DNA of 64,000 nt from Skeletonema tropicum (Eukaryota > Bacillariophyta > Thalassiosirophyceae > Thalassiosirales > Thalassiosiraceae), in the NCBI GenBank assembly GCA_037178625.1, contig CM074127.1, positions 3,720,001 to 3,784,000 of the forward strand, given 5' to 3'. The notes beneath the pieces were generated by a model. It had not been told where the DNA came from, did not search any database, and saw nothing but the letters and a program-made list of their open reading frames with translations. Below, one piece after another: positions 24,767-35,694 of the stretch. The stretch's first letter is position 1, and each line of letters opens with the position of its first letter. A program made the position numbers and the translations under genes.

Positions 24767-27700
24767 ATGTATCGCTGGAAGACAAAGGCTGTGTTGCTTG
24801 GTCTCACGATCAGTGACGTGCAAGGCAATCCTTTGATTCCAAAGAGTCTGTCGCTTTCGAGTGCTCAAGCTCAACTTGTTCACGAGGAGAGTGATGATGG
24901 ATTCAATAATGGCAAGGCCGCCTTTGACTGGCTCTCACAGTGTGCTGGGGCCGAATTCGACACTGAAACTTGCCTCGTCTCCAAGACGCTCGACGCCCTC
25001 ATCAACATGGACAACCCATCTCAAGACGACGATGCCACATTTCCAACAAGACGAAGATTTCTCCAGGAGCAAGAGGAGGAAAGATGTCGGCCCGAACTTT
25101 CAGAACAGGACTTGAGATACATCATGAATGGTTCACGAGCAGAGTGTAATCAAGTCTCCATCGAATATACCGACCAGTACTTTGAAGGAGTTGTAAGTGA
25201 GTTCTTGAAGGTGCTCTCTTCCGACCCATGCTGGAACGAGTTCTGCAGCTCCCCTGAAATCTTCTTGAAGCTCATGTTTGATCACGCAATGCAGTGCGCC
25301 AATGTCGACCTTGATGTAGATCAATGCATTAAGGACCAGATATTTTCGATAATGCTTGGCGAAGCCGATTTATACGAGGATGACGACGACTACTATTATG
25401 GTGGAGATGATTACTATGGTGGAGGAGGAGGCCATGACGATGGCGTGACTACTTTCGACCCCAATCATCGTCATCGTGTCCTCAGATCACTTCAAGATGT
25501 GATGACCGATTGCGTTGAAGTTAATGAATTTGAGCTCGCGTTCTTTGTATCTTTCATGCTCATGGAAGTAGAAGGACGCTGTAATGAGTTGGGCGTGTCG
25601 ATAACTCCTGAAGACATCTCAAAGGCATCAGCCGATCTCGTTACATTGTTTTCATCCGTCCACTGCTTTGGGGCAGATACAGAATGCGACCATGGCAACG
25701 ATGATGACTATAACGGCGGCACCGTTGATGCACCCAATCAAGGAGAAGGTCGATTGGACCACTTTGCAATTGGAATCAAATACGTCGAACAATGCGCAAA
25801 TATTGAGTTGAATCTAGACTCATGCCTGACGAAGAAAACATTCGACTTCTTCAAGTCATTGGGCAGCAGTCCTTCGATGCACCGATCTCTGCAATTTGAA
25901 GAATCTGACGAAGGAGGCTGCATGGTACCTGAAATCGATGAAACTTTATTGAACGCACTTGCTTTTGACGCCAAACAACAATGTATTGCTACTACCGGCA
26001 CACCCATCTCCGATGAAGAGTACAGTAGCTCAGTTGAAGTCATGCACGAGTTTGTAAATGCGCAAAGCTGCTGGCTTTCCCTTTGCGAGGAGGGAGAAAA
26101 CCCATCAAGGATGCTACTCGAGATCATCTTTGAAGAAATTGGCATCTGTGCGCAGGCCGATCTAGATGCTCTTGACCCCTGTCTTTTGAATCAAGTATTT
26201 GAGCTAATCTTCAATGGTGGAGAGAGCCCTGATGAAGACGGTATCGGCGATCTCCGTAGGAAGTTGCAAAGATCGTTGTCGAATCAAGAGATGCCCATAG
26301 ACCCAAATGACTTGGAACCAAGTAACGATCCATGCGAAGATCAGCCTAGTGATGCCGAATTGTACTTCGTGGTGAATCTATTGTTAGCTGGAGCTTCCGA
26401 ATCTTGCCCTAACGTAAGCGCTTCGGAAGTAAGTAAAGCGGAAGCAGAGCTATTCAAATTGGTCGGAGCACAGAGCTGTTGGGTCGAGATGAGCGGATGC
26501 GAGCACGACGATGAGCCCAACAGCCCAGTCGAAGCTTCCTACTTAGAGTTCGTGGAGAATAAGTCGATTGATATGCTTGCTCAGTGCGCAGAAATCACCG
26601 ATGCCACATCGTGTGTCTTCTGGAGATCTTTGGAGACGATGCGTTTCATGGGTAATGCACAGGCCGAGAACGGTAATGGGCCTCTTCTACAACATGCATT
26701 CCAAGAGGCAGCATCCAACATCTGTATCCCCCCTTCAGTCACCGACGATGATATTAAGCAGCTCACGTATCACGCATTAGATTACTGCTCATACAACGGG
26801 TTACCAGTCGAAAGTCATCACCTATCACAAGCACGTGCTGATCTAAAGAAGCTCGTCTCCAAACCCGAATGCTTCGAAGATCTCTGTTCCATTGAAATTA
26901 GGGAAATGATTGTTGAAGAATGGCTATCCGATTGCGCATCGTTGGACACAAGATATTTGACAAGGCCAACAAGTTATTCGAGTGACTACTCGTCTCAGCC
27001 TCTCGATAATGATACATTGCATTGCATGACCAAATACTTGATGCAAACGCAGACACAAACAGGATCCCAAGATCAATGGGAATGCAGTCTTCCTGGTCTT
27101 CCTAGTCAAGATATTTGTGGTGCCGATCCAACGAATCCATCAGATGTCATGAAAGAGGCCTTCATGTTTTGCAGCGGTGAGGAGAAGTCTCATCCACCTT
27201 CTCCATCTCCTTCTCCATCTCCATCTCCCGACATGTCCATGAGTTTTGTCTACCATGAAGGAGACCTCAGCGACCTCGATAACTGGTCAGATATGTACGA
27301 GACATACTTTAGCTACTCCATGTCGTACAGCTGGCAGGGTGTTGGCCATGATAGTGGTAATCATCATGAATATGACGACGACAATACCTTTGCAATGCTT
27401 CCATATGTTTTAGAGGTGTGCCATTTGCTTGGTGATTTAGATAGCGATCAATCTCGAGAGTGTTTGAAACCTGTTTGTGATTACGGTATTGAGGGAGCGC
27501 TTTCATTTGATGATTTTGACGACGTGTTCGGCACAGAATGGAACACGGCCCAGACTGATTCTCCCACTATGATGCCAACAGTTCAGCCTACAATTCAGCC
27601 TTCAGCGAATCCCACACCGAAGCCCACCACGAAGCCAACAAGCCAGCCGACAAAGAAGCCGACAAAGAAGCCCACAACAAGCCCGACGCCAAGCCCGATT

Positions 27701-28264
27701 TCGAGTACCGTCGAGGTGAAATTTGAAGTGGCCATGACCCTTTCTGGGATCAACACTTCTGATATTGACATCACCTCTTTGGACTCTGTTGTGTCATTAC
27801 TCGAAGGTGTGATTGGGGATATGCTTCCAGAGGGAGCTAAAGCGCGATTACTCAAGGTTGGAGGCTTTTCATTGACTCGTCGTATGCTTCAGGAGGATAG
27901 TTCTCTTGGGGTTGATGTGGAATTCGAAGTAATCTTTTCTGAGGTTTGCTCAGATGACGAATGCGAGGATTCTAAAGAGACGCTTCTCCAAGAGGCCGAT
28001 GTGCTGTCTTCGGATATTGTTGCCAAGGTCGAAGATGGATCTCTCTCTGCATCCATCCAGGAAAAAGCAGCAGAACAAGAGATTGAAGTGCTCAAGAGCA
28101 TCTCGGTGAGTCCCTCTTCTCTCAAAGTGTCCGCCCCGTCAGCAACAGTCACAATCAAGAAGACTCAAGAGGAGGAAGACACCGATGACGATAGCGCTGG
28201 TCCAATTCAGACATTATCTCTGGGTGCAGCCTTCATTGCAGTTTCGGCTACAATGTTAATGTAG
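24767..28264 (+). CDS. Large secreted Cys-repeat protein with R-x-L-Q sites and Pro/Thr stalk
   Basis: 1165 aa in one exon, no family known to me. A weak N-terminal hydrophobic segment is followed by at least four related Cys-rich repeats of 100-140 residues. They share patterns such as QCA(x)(D/E)(x)n-C-L, SCW-x3-C and helices with C-x5-V. The repeats are separated by basic R-x-L-Q type sites: RRFLQE, LRSLQD, HRSLQF, RKLQRSL and RRMLQE. Acidic Tyr/Gly/Asp runs occur near residue 210. A stalk of about 50 residues (PT, KPT and PTPSP units) precedes a C-terminal domain of about 150 residues and a hydrophobic C-terminus (TLSLGAAFIAVSATMLM), consistent with a GPI signal or membrane anchor. Cell-wall or surface location is inferred from similarity in style to diatom biosilica-associated proteins. 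Confidence 0.8.
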   Translation: MYRWKTKAVLLGLTISDVQGNPLIPKSLSLSSAQAQLVHEESDDGFNNGKAAFDWLSQCAGAEFDTETCLVSKTLDALINMDNPSQDDDATFPTRRRFLQEQEEERCRPELSEQDLRYIMNGSRAECNQVSIEYTDQYFEGVVSEFLKVLSSDPCWNEFCSSPEIFLKLMFDHAMQCANVDLDVDQCIKDQIFSIMLGEADLYEDDDDYYYGGDDYYGGGGGHDDGVTTFDPNHRHRVLRSLQDVMTDCVEVNEFELAFFVSFMLMEVEGRCNELGVSITPEDISKASADLVTLFSSVHCFGADTECDHGNDDDYNGGTVDAPNQGEGRLDHFAIGIKYVEQCANIELNLDSCLTKKTFDFFKSLGSSPSMHRSLQFEESDEGGCMVPEIDETLLNALAFDAKQQCIATTGTPISDEEYSSSVEVMHEFVNAQSCWLSLCEEGENPSRMLLEIIFEEIGICAQADLDALDPCLLNQVFELIFNGGESPDEDGIGDLRRKLQRSLSNQEMPIDPNDLEPSNDPCEDQPSDAELYFVVNLLLAGASESCPNVSASEVSKAEAELFKLVGAQSCWVEMSGCEHDDEPNSPVEASYLEFVENKSIDMLAQCAEITDATSCVFWRSLETMRFMGNAQAENGNGPLLQHAFQEAASNICIPPSVTDDDIKQLTYHALDYCSYNGLPVESHHLSQARADLKKLVSKPECFEDLCSIEIREMIVEEWLSDCASLDTRYLTRPTSYSSDYSSQPLDNDTLHCMTKYLMQTQTQTGSQDQWECSLPGLPSQDICGADPTNPSDVMKEAFMFCSGEEKSHPPSPSPSPSPSPDMSMSFVYHEGDLSDLDNWSDMYETYFSYSMSYSWQGVGHDSGNHHEYDDDNTFAMLPYVLEVCHLLGDLDSDQSRECLKPVCDYGIEGALSFDDFDDVFGTEWNTAQTDSPTMMPTVQPTIQPSANPTPKPTTKPTSQPTKKPTKKPTTSPTPSPISSTVEVKFEVAMTLSGINTSDIDITSLDSVVSLLEGVIGDMLPEGAKARLLKVGGFSLTRRMLQEDSSLGVDVEFEVIFSEVCSDDECEDSKETLLQEADVLSSDIVAKVEDGSLSASIQEKAAEQEIEVLKSISVSPSSLKVSAPSATVTIKKTQEEEDTDDDSAGPIQTLSLGAAFIAVSATMLM

Positions 28265-28561
28265 AGTAATGAGTAGCCATTTTTAGCCCTCCATTCTTTC
28301 AGTTTCAGCTTCATAAGGTACTTAGGAAACTTTGTCTTTTACTTTACACATTGATCACTTTCACAACTTGTTTCTCAATACACCTCTGCCCTAACTAGAC
28401 CTATCCGTTTGGAGAAGGACATTTGCAAATAGAACCACACATCCCTAACATAAGCATCAACGATTCACCCATCTTTAACAGTGCAGGATGCAGAAACGCT
28501 ATTCATCTGCTTTAGCTATGATGTGTGGCAGCATCATATCACGTACACATGATCGCAGTAA

Positions 28562-29032
28562 TTATTCTTCGTCATCAGCAGGTATCATATCAATAAAGAG
28601 TCCTTCCTCCGAAAGTCTCATCTTGTACAACTCCGCCAGCTCTCGATGATAATTACCAATTACGGAAATTCCAAGCTGGTGGGCTTTCATCATGACATTA
28701 TAAGCCTCACCATCATCGAGGCTGCAAATCTCCATCAAGCAACGGGCTACGAATTCTCTCTTGTTCATAGGGTCGTTGTACAGGCGTACAAGCCACCCGC
28801 GATCTTTGGCATCTTGCTCTTCAGTATCATTCTCATCTGCAACTTGTTTTTGTTCCTTCTTGACAGGTGCAGGAGCGGCCACTGCCATTTGGAGAGATGT
28901 GGTCGTTGTTGCGCGCACTTCAACATGCTGCATCGGAATACTTCGCCACGCAGGACGAGCACCTTGAGAAACAAAGGCTGATGCAGACAAGGACATTGCC
29001 GCAATGATGATCAACTTAACGACAGAGAACAT
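28562..29032 (-). CDS. clpS: Plastid-targeted ClpS protease adaptor
   Basis: Delivers N-degron substrates to the Clp protease (family role). 156 aa, single exon. The N-terminal signal peptide ends SLSASAF-V, the A-F plastid import motif of diatoms, followed by a Ser/Arg-rich transit-like stretch. The ClpS core begins at residue ~80 with WLVRLYNDPMNKREFVARCL and continues through AYNVMMKAHQLGISVIG to ELAELYKMRL. The NDPMN segment corresponds to the ligand-binding ND motif, though the usual aromatic/Thr after it differs. It lies tail-to-tail with the surface-protein gene. Confidence 0.87.
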   Translation of the reverse strand: MFSVVKLIIIAAMSLSASAFVSQGARPAWRSIPMQHVEVRATTTTSLQMAVAAPAPVKKEQKQVADENDTEEQDAKDRGWLVRLYNDPMNKREFVARCLMEICSLDDGEAYNVMMKAHQLGISVIGNYHRELAELYKMRLSEEGLFIDMIPADDEE

Positions 29033-29536
29033 GGTTGACTAGATAATAATGAAGGTGTGCTGCTTCCGAGTGTAGGGTAGATTAAGTGTGAAAGCGTGTG
29101 GCGTGGTGTACTTACATGGCATGGTGCTGGCGCCGGCCCCAATCCTGCCATTGTCGCTGATTCACAATTTTTTGCGGGAGCAGAAGATATAGTACCTATG
29201 TGGTGCAGAAATCGAAAATAAGCGCCGTTGCACGCTGAGGCCTCGGTTTTGAGATCCTTAGTGAGAGTCGCAAAAAAATATAAATGGCGCGTTGATGGTT
29301 TGGCGGAAAGAAATCACGGATCTCTATAACGTCGGCCATCCCTCCAAAATTAAAACCCTCGCGCAAAAAATATTTTGGGATAAATTTCGATTGATCTCTG
29401 TTCCGAGGCCTACATACAGCGTGCGCCGTTGCTGCTTTTATTGATTGTTGGCGACCCGCATAAAATTCAAATAAAAGTACATAATAGAAAGCTTATTTAC
29501 GTTTTACCCTTGTGATTGATTGATGCATGCACACCA
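29033..29536. other. Divergent intergenic region, ClpS/zinc-finger genes
   Basis: 504 bp between divergent starts. AT-rich near 29270-29400 with several T/A runs. No gene recognised. Confidence 0.35.
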
Positions 29537-30445
29537 ATGCCATATACTTCAGCTACTATGAATGAAATCGTCCCCCCTCTCGCTGCTGCTGCCGCTGCCG
29601 TTGCCGCCGCCTCTCAATCTTCGTCATCACCTCGCAAGCGCAAGCACGAAGCAGCGCCCATCAATTATTTGGAGAAACCGATCAAGTGGGGGAAATCTTC
29701 TCGTGATATAACATGCACCCAAGAGCAGTTCGAAGCGATGTTGGAGAAGCCATACGGTCCAAGACTAAACAATGATGGGATCAGAAAGAGTGGGAAGGAT
29801 AAGCTTGGTCATACGTTGTATTATGATCAAGGTTTAGTACGATGCCAAGCGTGAGTTGCACAATGTTATGTCTGATCTCTTCTCATCTGCTTGCTGCTTG
29901 CTTCTATCTCAAATCTAATCTTGCAACTATGTAAACCTTCAACAACATGTGCATGTAGATGCAACAATAAGAGGGTAGTATTCGGTGCTGTAGTGCAGCA
30001 CATTATCGGAGAAGGACACTGTAAGAGGGTCGCAAAGATCTACAAAGACAAGGAAAGTATCACATATTCAAAGCAACAGCTTCAGAAGGAGCAGGATGCA
30101 GAAGAAGAAGGTGATGAGACTGTGGAGAGTGGCGAGACAACCGGACAAGTGACAGTTCCTGCGTTACCAGATTATGATAGTATGCTACAAGATGCGGCAG
30201 ATGCGGAAAAGAAGAAGGCCTCTACCAAGAGAAAGACTCCTAAGAAAAACGCTGGCAAGAAGAAAGCAACTGGCGACAGCGAAAGTCAAACTGCTCTTAC
30301 TATACAAGGTGGATTGGTTGTGAATGGCCTGGATGTCGTGAAATATATCCGTGGGCTTGAAGGACGTATATCCGAATTGGAAATGAAGTTGGAAGCAGCG
30401 ACTTCTACTGAAAACCCTTCTACTGAAAATTCCAATCTTGTGTGA
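29537..30445 (+). CDS. Single zinc-finger, basic nuclear-type protein
   Basis: Exons 29537-29850 and 29959-30445; 266 aa; intron 108 nt. The joined sequence has C-x2-C-x12-H-x5-H (from RCQACNNK to HIIGEGHCKRV), the spacing of U1/JAZ-type zinc fingers that bind double-stranded RNA or DNA. The intron interrupts the finger between its two Cys. Before it lies an Ala-rich run and a basic RKRKHE cluster; after it a Lys-rich KRKTPKKNAGKKK segment, likely nuclear localisation. The C-terminus forms a short helix (GLEGRISELEMKLEAA), possibly a coiled coil. ATG at 29558 is an alternative start. Specific target unknown. Confidence 0.7.
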
Positions 30446-30559
30446 GAAGTGCCAAGGGCCTTGCTTGTAATTCATGTAATTGATTCATTGTCTGCATCAG
30501 CTTTACACTATTATTTTACTCAAGGGTGGTTGTTGCAATGATGCAGCGCTACGTTGTGC

Positions 30560-31732
30560 TCACTGTAGCCGTAGTAGCAGCTCTGTACATAAACTCCTTT
30601 CGGACAAAGCTTTCCTGAGACGATCTCGTCCGCCATGTGCAGGAGAAAGCAAATTCGCAGTTCGCATGGAATACCCACGCCTCCGTTCATTGCCAAGAAG
30701 CCACACCTTTACAGATTGATTTGATTCTTGCGCGTCTGGAACTTCTGTTTGTGTACTTTGCACAACATCAACTTCGTTCCACTCTGAGAATCCATTGCAT
30801 AGTTCGTTGGTATGAATTTCTTCTCCTCCTCCATTGGTATCTAACGGGACATCTAATGGAGGATCCTCCTCGCCTGGCCAAACATTGAATAGAATTACAC
30901 TTCGACCCCAGACTTCTTCTGGCTTGTATTCTGCGCCTCCTTTCACAAAAGGTAGCATCCACAGGTCATGGGGTCTCGGAACTGCATGCAAATCTCGTCC
31001 ATCAAAGCGGAGCAGGCGTCCTGCTACAGCAGGTACAGTTATCAATTTGATACCTCCGTTTTCGTTATTGTTATCATCTTCAGTTGTACATGCTTCCTCA
31101 TTTTGTTCATTGGATTGCAATAGATCTCCACCAGAACTTCGAGATGGAAATACGCAAGTAGGTCCTTTGACTTCACTTCCTACTTGAAGATATAAGACGT
31201 GACCATTTGTTGGAAATCTAAAGCCATGAGTTTTGCTAAATGTTGTAGAGAATTTCGATTCTAGCTCATCATCAATAAGTAATGATGGATTTTGGTCGTG
31301 CATTTTCGCAAGAGCTTCATCTACATCAGAATGAGCTTCTATGTGTCTCCATTCCTGGCGCGTCCAGTACTCCACATATTGTTGTTTATTGCTTTGTGCT
31401 TCACTGTCTTTTCTTTCAATCTCTGTCAAAATTGCATCCAGCGTCCGCTCAATTATATTATTGCCTTCATCACCTTGAGCAAGTGGCCGAGAGAAGCTTT
31501 TGTGTTCAAGTCCAGCTTTTGATGCATAACGATGCAATGCCATTCTCTGATCTGACCCAAGAACACCATCCCATACAGACAAAGCTATTGCATACGGAGC
31601 GAGAAGAAGCAGCACATATGCGACAATGGCTGAGCTAGCTGGCAGCATCATGGTGTTGTTGAATTTCTGGTACAAGTACAAAGTTAGGCATGGTGATGCC
31701 ATCAGATGCCATCGCGTCGCATGCATCGTCAT
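30560..31732 (-). CDS. Secretory-pathway protein, possible 2OG-Fe(II) oxygenase-like
   Basis: 390 aa, single exon. A signal-anchor-like segment (ASSAIVAYVLLLLAPYAIAL) follows the Met at about residue 28, which may be the real start. The core has NGHVLYLQVGSEVKGPTCVF and later GRLLRFDGRDLHAVPRPHDL with RSVILFNVW. These resemble the second half of a double-stranded beta-helix oxygenase with a distal His and an Arg. The first metal motif (H-x-D) is not clear, since the candidate His is followed by V-L. Enzyme activity is therefore uncertain; a cupin-like fold without catalysis is equally possible. Confidence 0.5.
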   Translation of the reverse strand: MTMHATRWHLMASPCLTLYLYQKFNNTMMLPASSAIVAYVLLLLAPYAIALSVWDGVLGSDQRMALHRYASKAGLEHKSFSRPLAQGDEGNNIIERTLDAILTEIERKDSEAQSNKQQYVEYWTRQEWRHIEAHSDVDEALAKMHDQNPSLLIDDELESKFSTTFSKTHGFRFPTNGHVLYLQVGSEVKGPTCVFPSRSSGGDLLQSNEQNEEACTTEDDNNNENGGIKLITVPAVAGRLLRFDGRDLHAVPRPHDLWMLPFVKGGAEYKPEEVWGRSVILFNVWPGEEDPPLDVPLDTNGGGEEIHTNELCNGFSEWNEVDVVQSTQTEVPDAQESNQSVKVWLLGNERRRGYSMRTANLLSPAHGGRDRLRKALSERSLCTELLLRLQ

Positions 31733-32107
31733 CGTGGTGGACTTGGGACTCGACCAAAATTGAATGTCCGAAGACCCCCCAAATGTCTCCCCCTTAAAAT
31801 CTCAGCCCAGTTGAGCGTGTACTCCTCTATCTAATAACAATATTATTTGTGGTAAAGTGCGTGTTGGACCCCATCAATCTGCTATCCGCAGGGGGATAGT
31901 ATTCGTTGTCAACAAGCTAGTTTTGGTCTGTCCCATTTCCCGCCTTTTCGATCACCCACCAAGCAAATCCATCACTCAAGCAAGCTAACTCAACACTCAA
32001 CCAAATCAACCAAGCAAATCCTGCTGCCATAGCCCATCACTATCACATCGTCTATTCCAACCCTCGCAGCAACTCTTAAGCCGTACTATCTTTACTTAAT
32101 AAACAGA
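31733..32107. other. Divergent intergenic region, oxygenase-like/NOP58
   Basis: 375 bp with a CA-rich stretch (AACTCAACACTCAACC, AATCAACCAAGC) about 31975-32015, just before NOP58. No gene recognised. Confidence 0.35.
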
Positions 32108-33986
32108 ATGCATCTACTATTTGAGACGCCTGCTGGCTACTCTCTTTTCAAGGTAAGCGCTTGATGGACTTCATCTTGCCGATGTATCTTCAGATAGATA
32201 ATGGCCAATCACATCAAGCACATCAATATCATACGTTCAACGTGAACACATTATGTCTGAGAAGTTGTTACAGCAATATTATTTCCATCTCTTCGTATTA
32301 CTTGTTGCTGTTTCACTTGAAGTCGATATCTCAACTTTTGATCCGCTTTGTTTGCCTACATTACATCATTATTGCAGATCTCTGATGATAAGAAACTAAA
32401 AAAGACAGACGAGGAAGACCTGCACGAAAAATTCTTTGCCGATGCATCAAAGGCTAAGAAATACGTAGATCTTGTTCATTTTGAGCCATTTGCTGACACT
32501 GCCGACGCAGTCACCGCTGCTGCTGCTTGCATCGACGGAAAAGTGAGTAAAAGTCTCAAGTCGTTCTTGAAGAAGCAATTGAAAAAGAGTGGCAATGGTG
32601 ACTGTCTCGCCATCGCCGATAAAAACTTGGTTGCAGGGATTAAGGATGCAGTTCCTAATTTGCCTTGCACGTTGGCGTGTGATGCCAAGACAAATGAGCT
32701 GTTCCGTGGAATTCGATGTTATTTAGATGAACTTATGGAGGGAGGCAGTTCCGAAGATGATGGTCCTGCGTTGTCAGATGCAGATTTGAATGCCATGAGG
32801 TTGGGTTTGAGCCACTCTCTCTCAAGGTACAAGTTGAAATTTTCTGCGGATAAAGTTGATACCATGGTGATTCAGGCAATCGGCTTGTTGGATGAACTGG
32901 ACAAAGAGATTAATACATATGCTATGCGTGTGAAGGAGTGGTATGGATGGCATTTTCCTGGTAAGTGCTGTGCTGGTTCTGAGACATCAAGTGTCCGTTT
33001 GCTTGTGAATACGTGCTAACCATCATATTTCATTCTATCGCTTCATAGAGCTGCAAGGAATTGTCAACGATAATGCTCAATACTCGAAGCTTGTGCTGAC
33101 TTGTGGATACCGTTCGAAGTTCAGAGAGACGGATCTATCTCAAATTCTCGAAGAAGAATCCACTGAAGCTGCAGTCAAAGAAGCCGCTGAAGTGTCAATG
33201 GGAACTGACATTACTGAACTTGATAAAATCAATATCCAAAGCTTGGCCGAGCAGGTCTTATCGATGACTGAATACCGAATTCAACTTTTCGATTACTTGA
33301 AGAATCGAATGAATGCAATTGCCCCCAATCTCACCATATTGCTTGGAGAGCTTGTGGGTGCACGTCTCATCTCTCATTCTGGATCGTTAATGAATCTTGC
33401 TAAGCAGCCTGCTTCGACGGTGCAAATTCTAGGTGCAGAGAAGGCATTGTTCCGAGCATTGAAGACGAAGCATGATACTCCTAAGTATGGTTTGATTTAT
33501 CACGCCTCTCTCGTAGGCCAGGCAGCACCGAAACACAAGGGAAAGATTAGTCGAGTTCTTGCGGCAAAGGCTGCTCTAGCTACTCGTGTAGATGCCTTGT
33601 CAGATGAAACGTCAGAACATCCCGATACCACAATAGGATACGAAGGTAGAGCGAAGGTAGAGGCGAGGTTGCGCCAATTAGAAGGTGGAGACGGAACTGT
33701 GATACTTGCCAATAAGGATGGAAAGTTGACTGCAGCCAAGACGGCCAAGTATGTTCCAACAGCAGCTAAAGCATCAGCGGTAGCACCATCATACAATGAC
33801 GCCAGTGATATGGTATTGGACGAGAAGGAAAAGAAGTCTTCAAAGAAAGATAAGAAGAAGCGTAAGGCAGAAGAGGTGAATGGTGACGAGGAAGCTCCAG
33901 CAGCAAAGAAGGCAAAGAAAGAAAAGAAGGAGAAGAAAGAAAAGAAGTCCAAGAAGGAGAAGAAAGAAAAGAAATCGAAGAAATAG
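32108..33986 (+). CDS. NOP58: Nucleolar protein NOP58 (box C/D snoRNP core)
   Basis: Core protein of box C/D snoRNPs that guide rRNA 2'-O-methylation in the nucleolus. Exons 32108-32152, 32378-32960 and 33049-33986 encode 521 aa, the normal length. The start [15 protein letters not shown] matches the NOP5 N-terminal domain. The central part is a coiled coil, then the Nop domain with [38 protein letters not shown] and [15 protein letters not shown]. The C-terminus is a Lys/Glu tail with KKEKK repeats, typical of eukaryotic NOP58. Frame intact. Confidence 0.96.
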
Positions 33987-34220
33987 AGTTTTTCATTGCA
34001 TTAGAGTACAGCGTAAAGTTCAGCTGCCTTGTATTATTACTACGATCATACTGGATCCAGCGTAACGAAAATCAGCATGATTCTATTCAATGTGGTCATT
34101 ACACTCTATATGGAGATGATTGAAATCCAATTTCATTCTATCTCCTCCTACTTTGTTCTCTGCCTGGTTGGCTCTCCCACATCATTGCTGAAGCCTCTCA
34201 ATCCATACCGACAGCAACAT
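33987..34220. other. Convergent 3' intergenic region
   Basis: 234 bp between the stop codons of NOP58 and the next minus-strand gene. Nothing recognised. Confidence 0.4.
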
Positions 34221-35068
34221 CTATTTCTTCGATGTGGGACGAATAATATTGACAAGATTCTTCGCCATTGGAACTCTCTTCTTCTTGCCTTTCTTCTTTT
34301 TCTTCATGATGCAATCTTGCGCCTTTGCACCATGCGTCTTCATCAACTTTGCATCGGTTGCTTCTACTTCTGCTGCCGCACCTTCCACAGTTGCTGCTAC
34401 AGACTCTTTCATACGGAGGAAGTGAATATTTCTCATCGTGCACCGGTCTAGATTATTCACTTCAGATTGTTGAGAAAAATCAAGATAATTCGTGTCATTT
34501 GGCAAAGCGTCTAACTCCTCGTTGGCAAGTAGGAATGCAATGGTACGATCAATCATCCTCTCCATCGTGGACCTGAACCCCATTTCATTCAGATAGATCC
34601 TCGATCCAATTGTATAGGGATGAATCACAGCAAAGTCTTGATCCTTTTGACTCTGAAAGACACCAGTAAAGAGGAGGAAATTCACAGCACCCGACGTGTT
34701 GTTGACCATGCCGTTGTTATAAAAGTCATAGTACAACTTGGTAGCAGCACGAAAAATTTCGCTAGCCTTCGTCGCTCCCTCACCATGGTGCGGCAAGGCG
34801 TCTAAACGTTTATCATATTCTTCTTGGTATCGACCTCGAAGATCCCAATACACGTTTTGCCGCTCATCAATTTTCGGGTTTGGTTTGCGCCTTTTTTGTA
34901 CATTTTTGCTTGGCGCAAGGGCTTTCATGTTGTGCTTGGCTAATGGGAAATGATAACGGCGTTAGAGCTGATCAGAATGGAGAGAGGCAAGTTACAGAGA
35001 TGCAACGACATCATAATATTATTCTGGCAACGCAAAACAAGCTCACCATGAGGAAATTCTGTCGTCAT
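34221..35068 (-). CDS. Hypothetical basic protein, diatom-type
   Basis: Two exons, 35068-35047 and 34939-34221, give 246 aa. The first exon encodes MTTEFPH and was found by matching splice sites and phase (GTGAGC donor, TTAG acceptor); this gives a longer N-terminus than the Met at 34928. The middle (YWDLRGRYQEEYDKRLDALP, RAATKLYYDFYNNGMVNN) is helical and aromatic-rich. The C-terminus is strongly basic (KKKKKGKKKR), suggesting nuclear or RNA association. No family recognised. Confidence 0.6.
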
Positions 35069-35694
35069 TTGTAACAAATGAAAACGCGTACTGCTTTTCT
35101 AATGATAAAGCCTCCTCACAACTGCCGCCGCACTGATGCTGGTGTCCACCCTCCTCTTTGTCGCTGATAGTGAGAGGAGAAGGAGCATTCACTCAGATTC
35201 ACTCGCACTCATCCTTACTTGCATGGCGTTTTCGTTTTGAGTTTTGAGCGTCACGACCAAATTATTGCGAGAAAACGAAGGTCAAAAGCAAGAAAACGAA
35301 GGGGTGGGTTTTTAGCATCTTATTGGTACTCATTGGCCTGTAAGTAGGTAGCTAAAGCTAGCATAGGGGTACCTACTTTGACTCCCTACCCTACACTACA
35401 ACGTCATCTGTCCTCTTCTTCCCTCCATCATAAACACGACCACCAACACGCGAGGCACCACAAAACGCGGCATCGAGAAGAAGATGCTCAAGTTCCTTGC
35501 AATTCCCTGCAGGTTCCGTAGATAGTTCACAGAAGAATCTTGGTGTCAAGCAACATCAAGCAAACTGCATATCTCAAACTGCACAAGTAAGGGGTACTTC
35601 TAGAGCCCTCCATCAGTGGGCGGAGAAGGATTACATAGTAATATGTAACACCAAAACATCATCGTCATCGTATCTACATTGATAATACACAAGC
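35069..35694. other. Divergent intergenic region
   Basis: 626 bp between divergent starts. Contains a short direct repeat of GAGAAAACGAAGG-like sequence (about 35270-35305) and GTAGGTAGCTAAAGCTAGC (about 35345). Part of 35497-35690 may be 5' untranslated sequence of the PARG-like gene. No gene recognised. Confidence 0.35.

Noticed and set aside
33500..33952. 150-codon minus-strand frame rich in Ser/Phe
   Set aside because: Shadow of the Lys-rich tail of NOP58.
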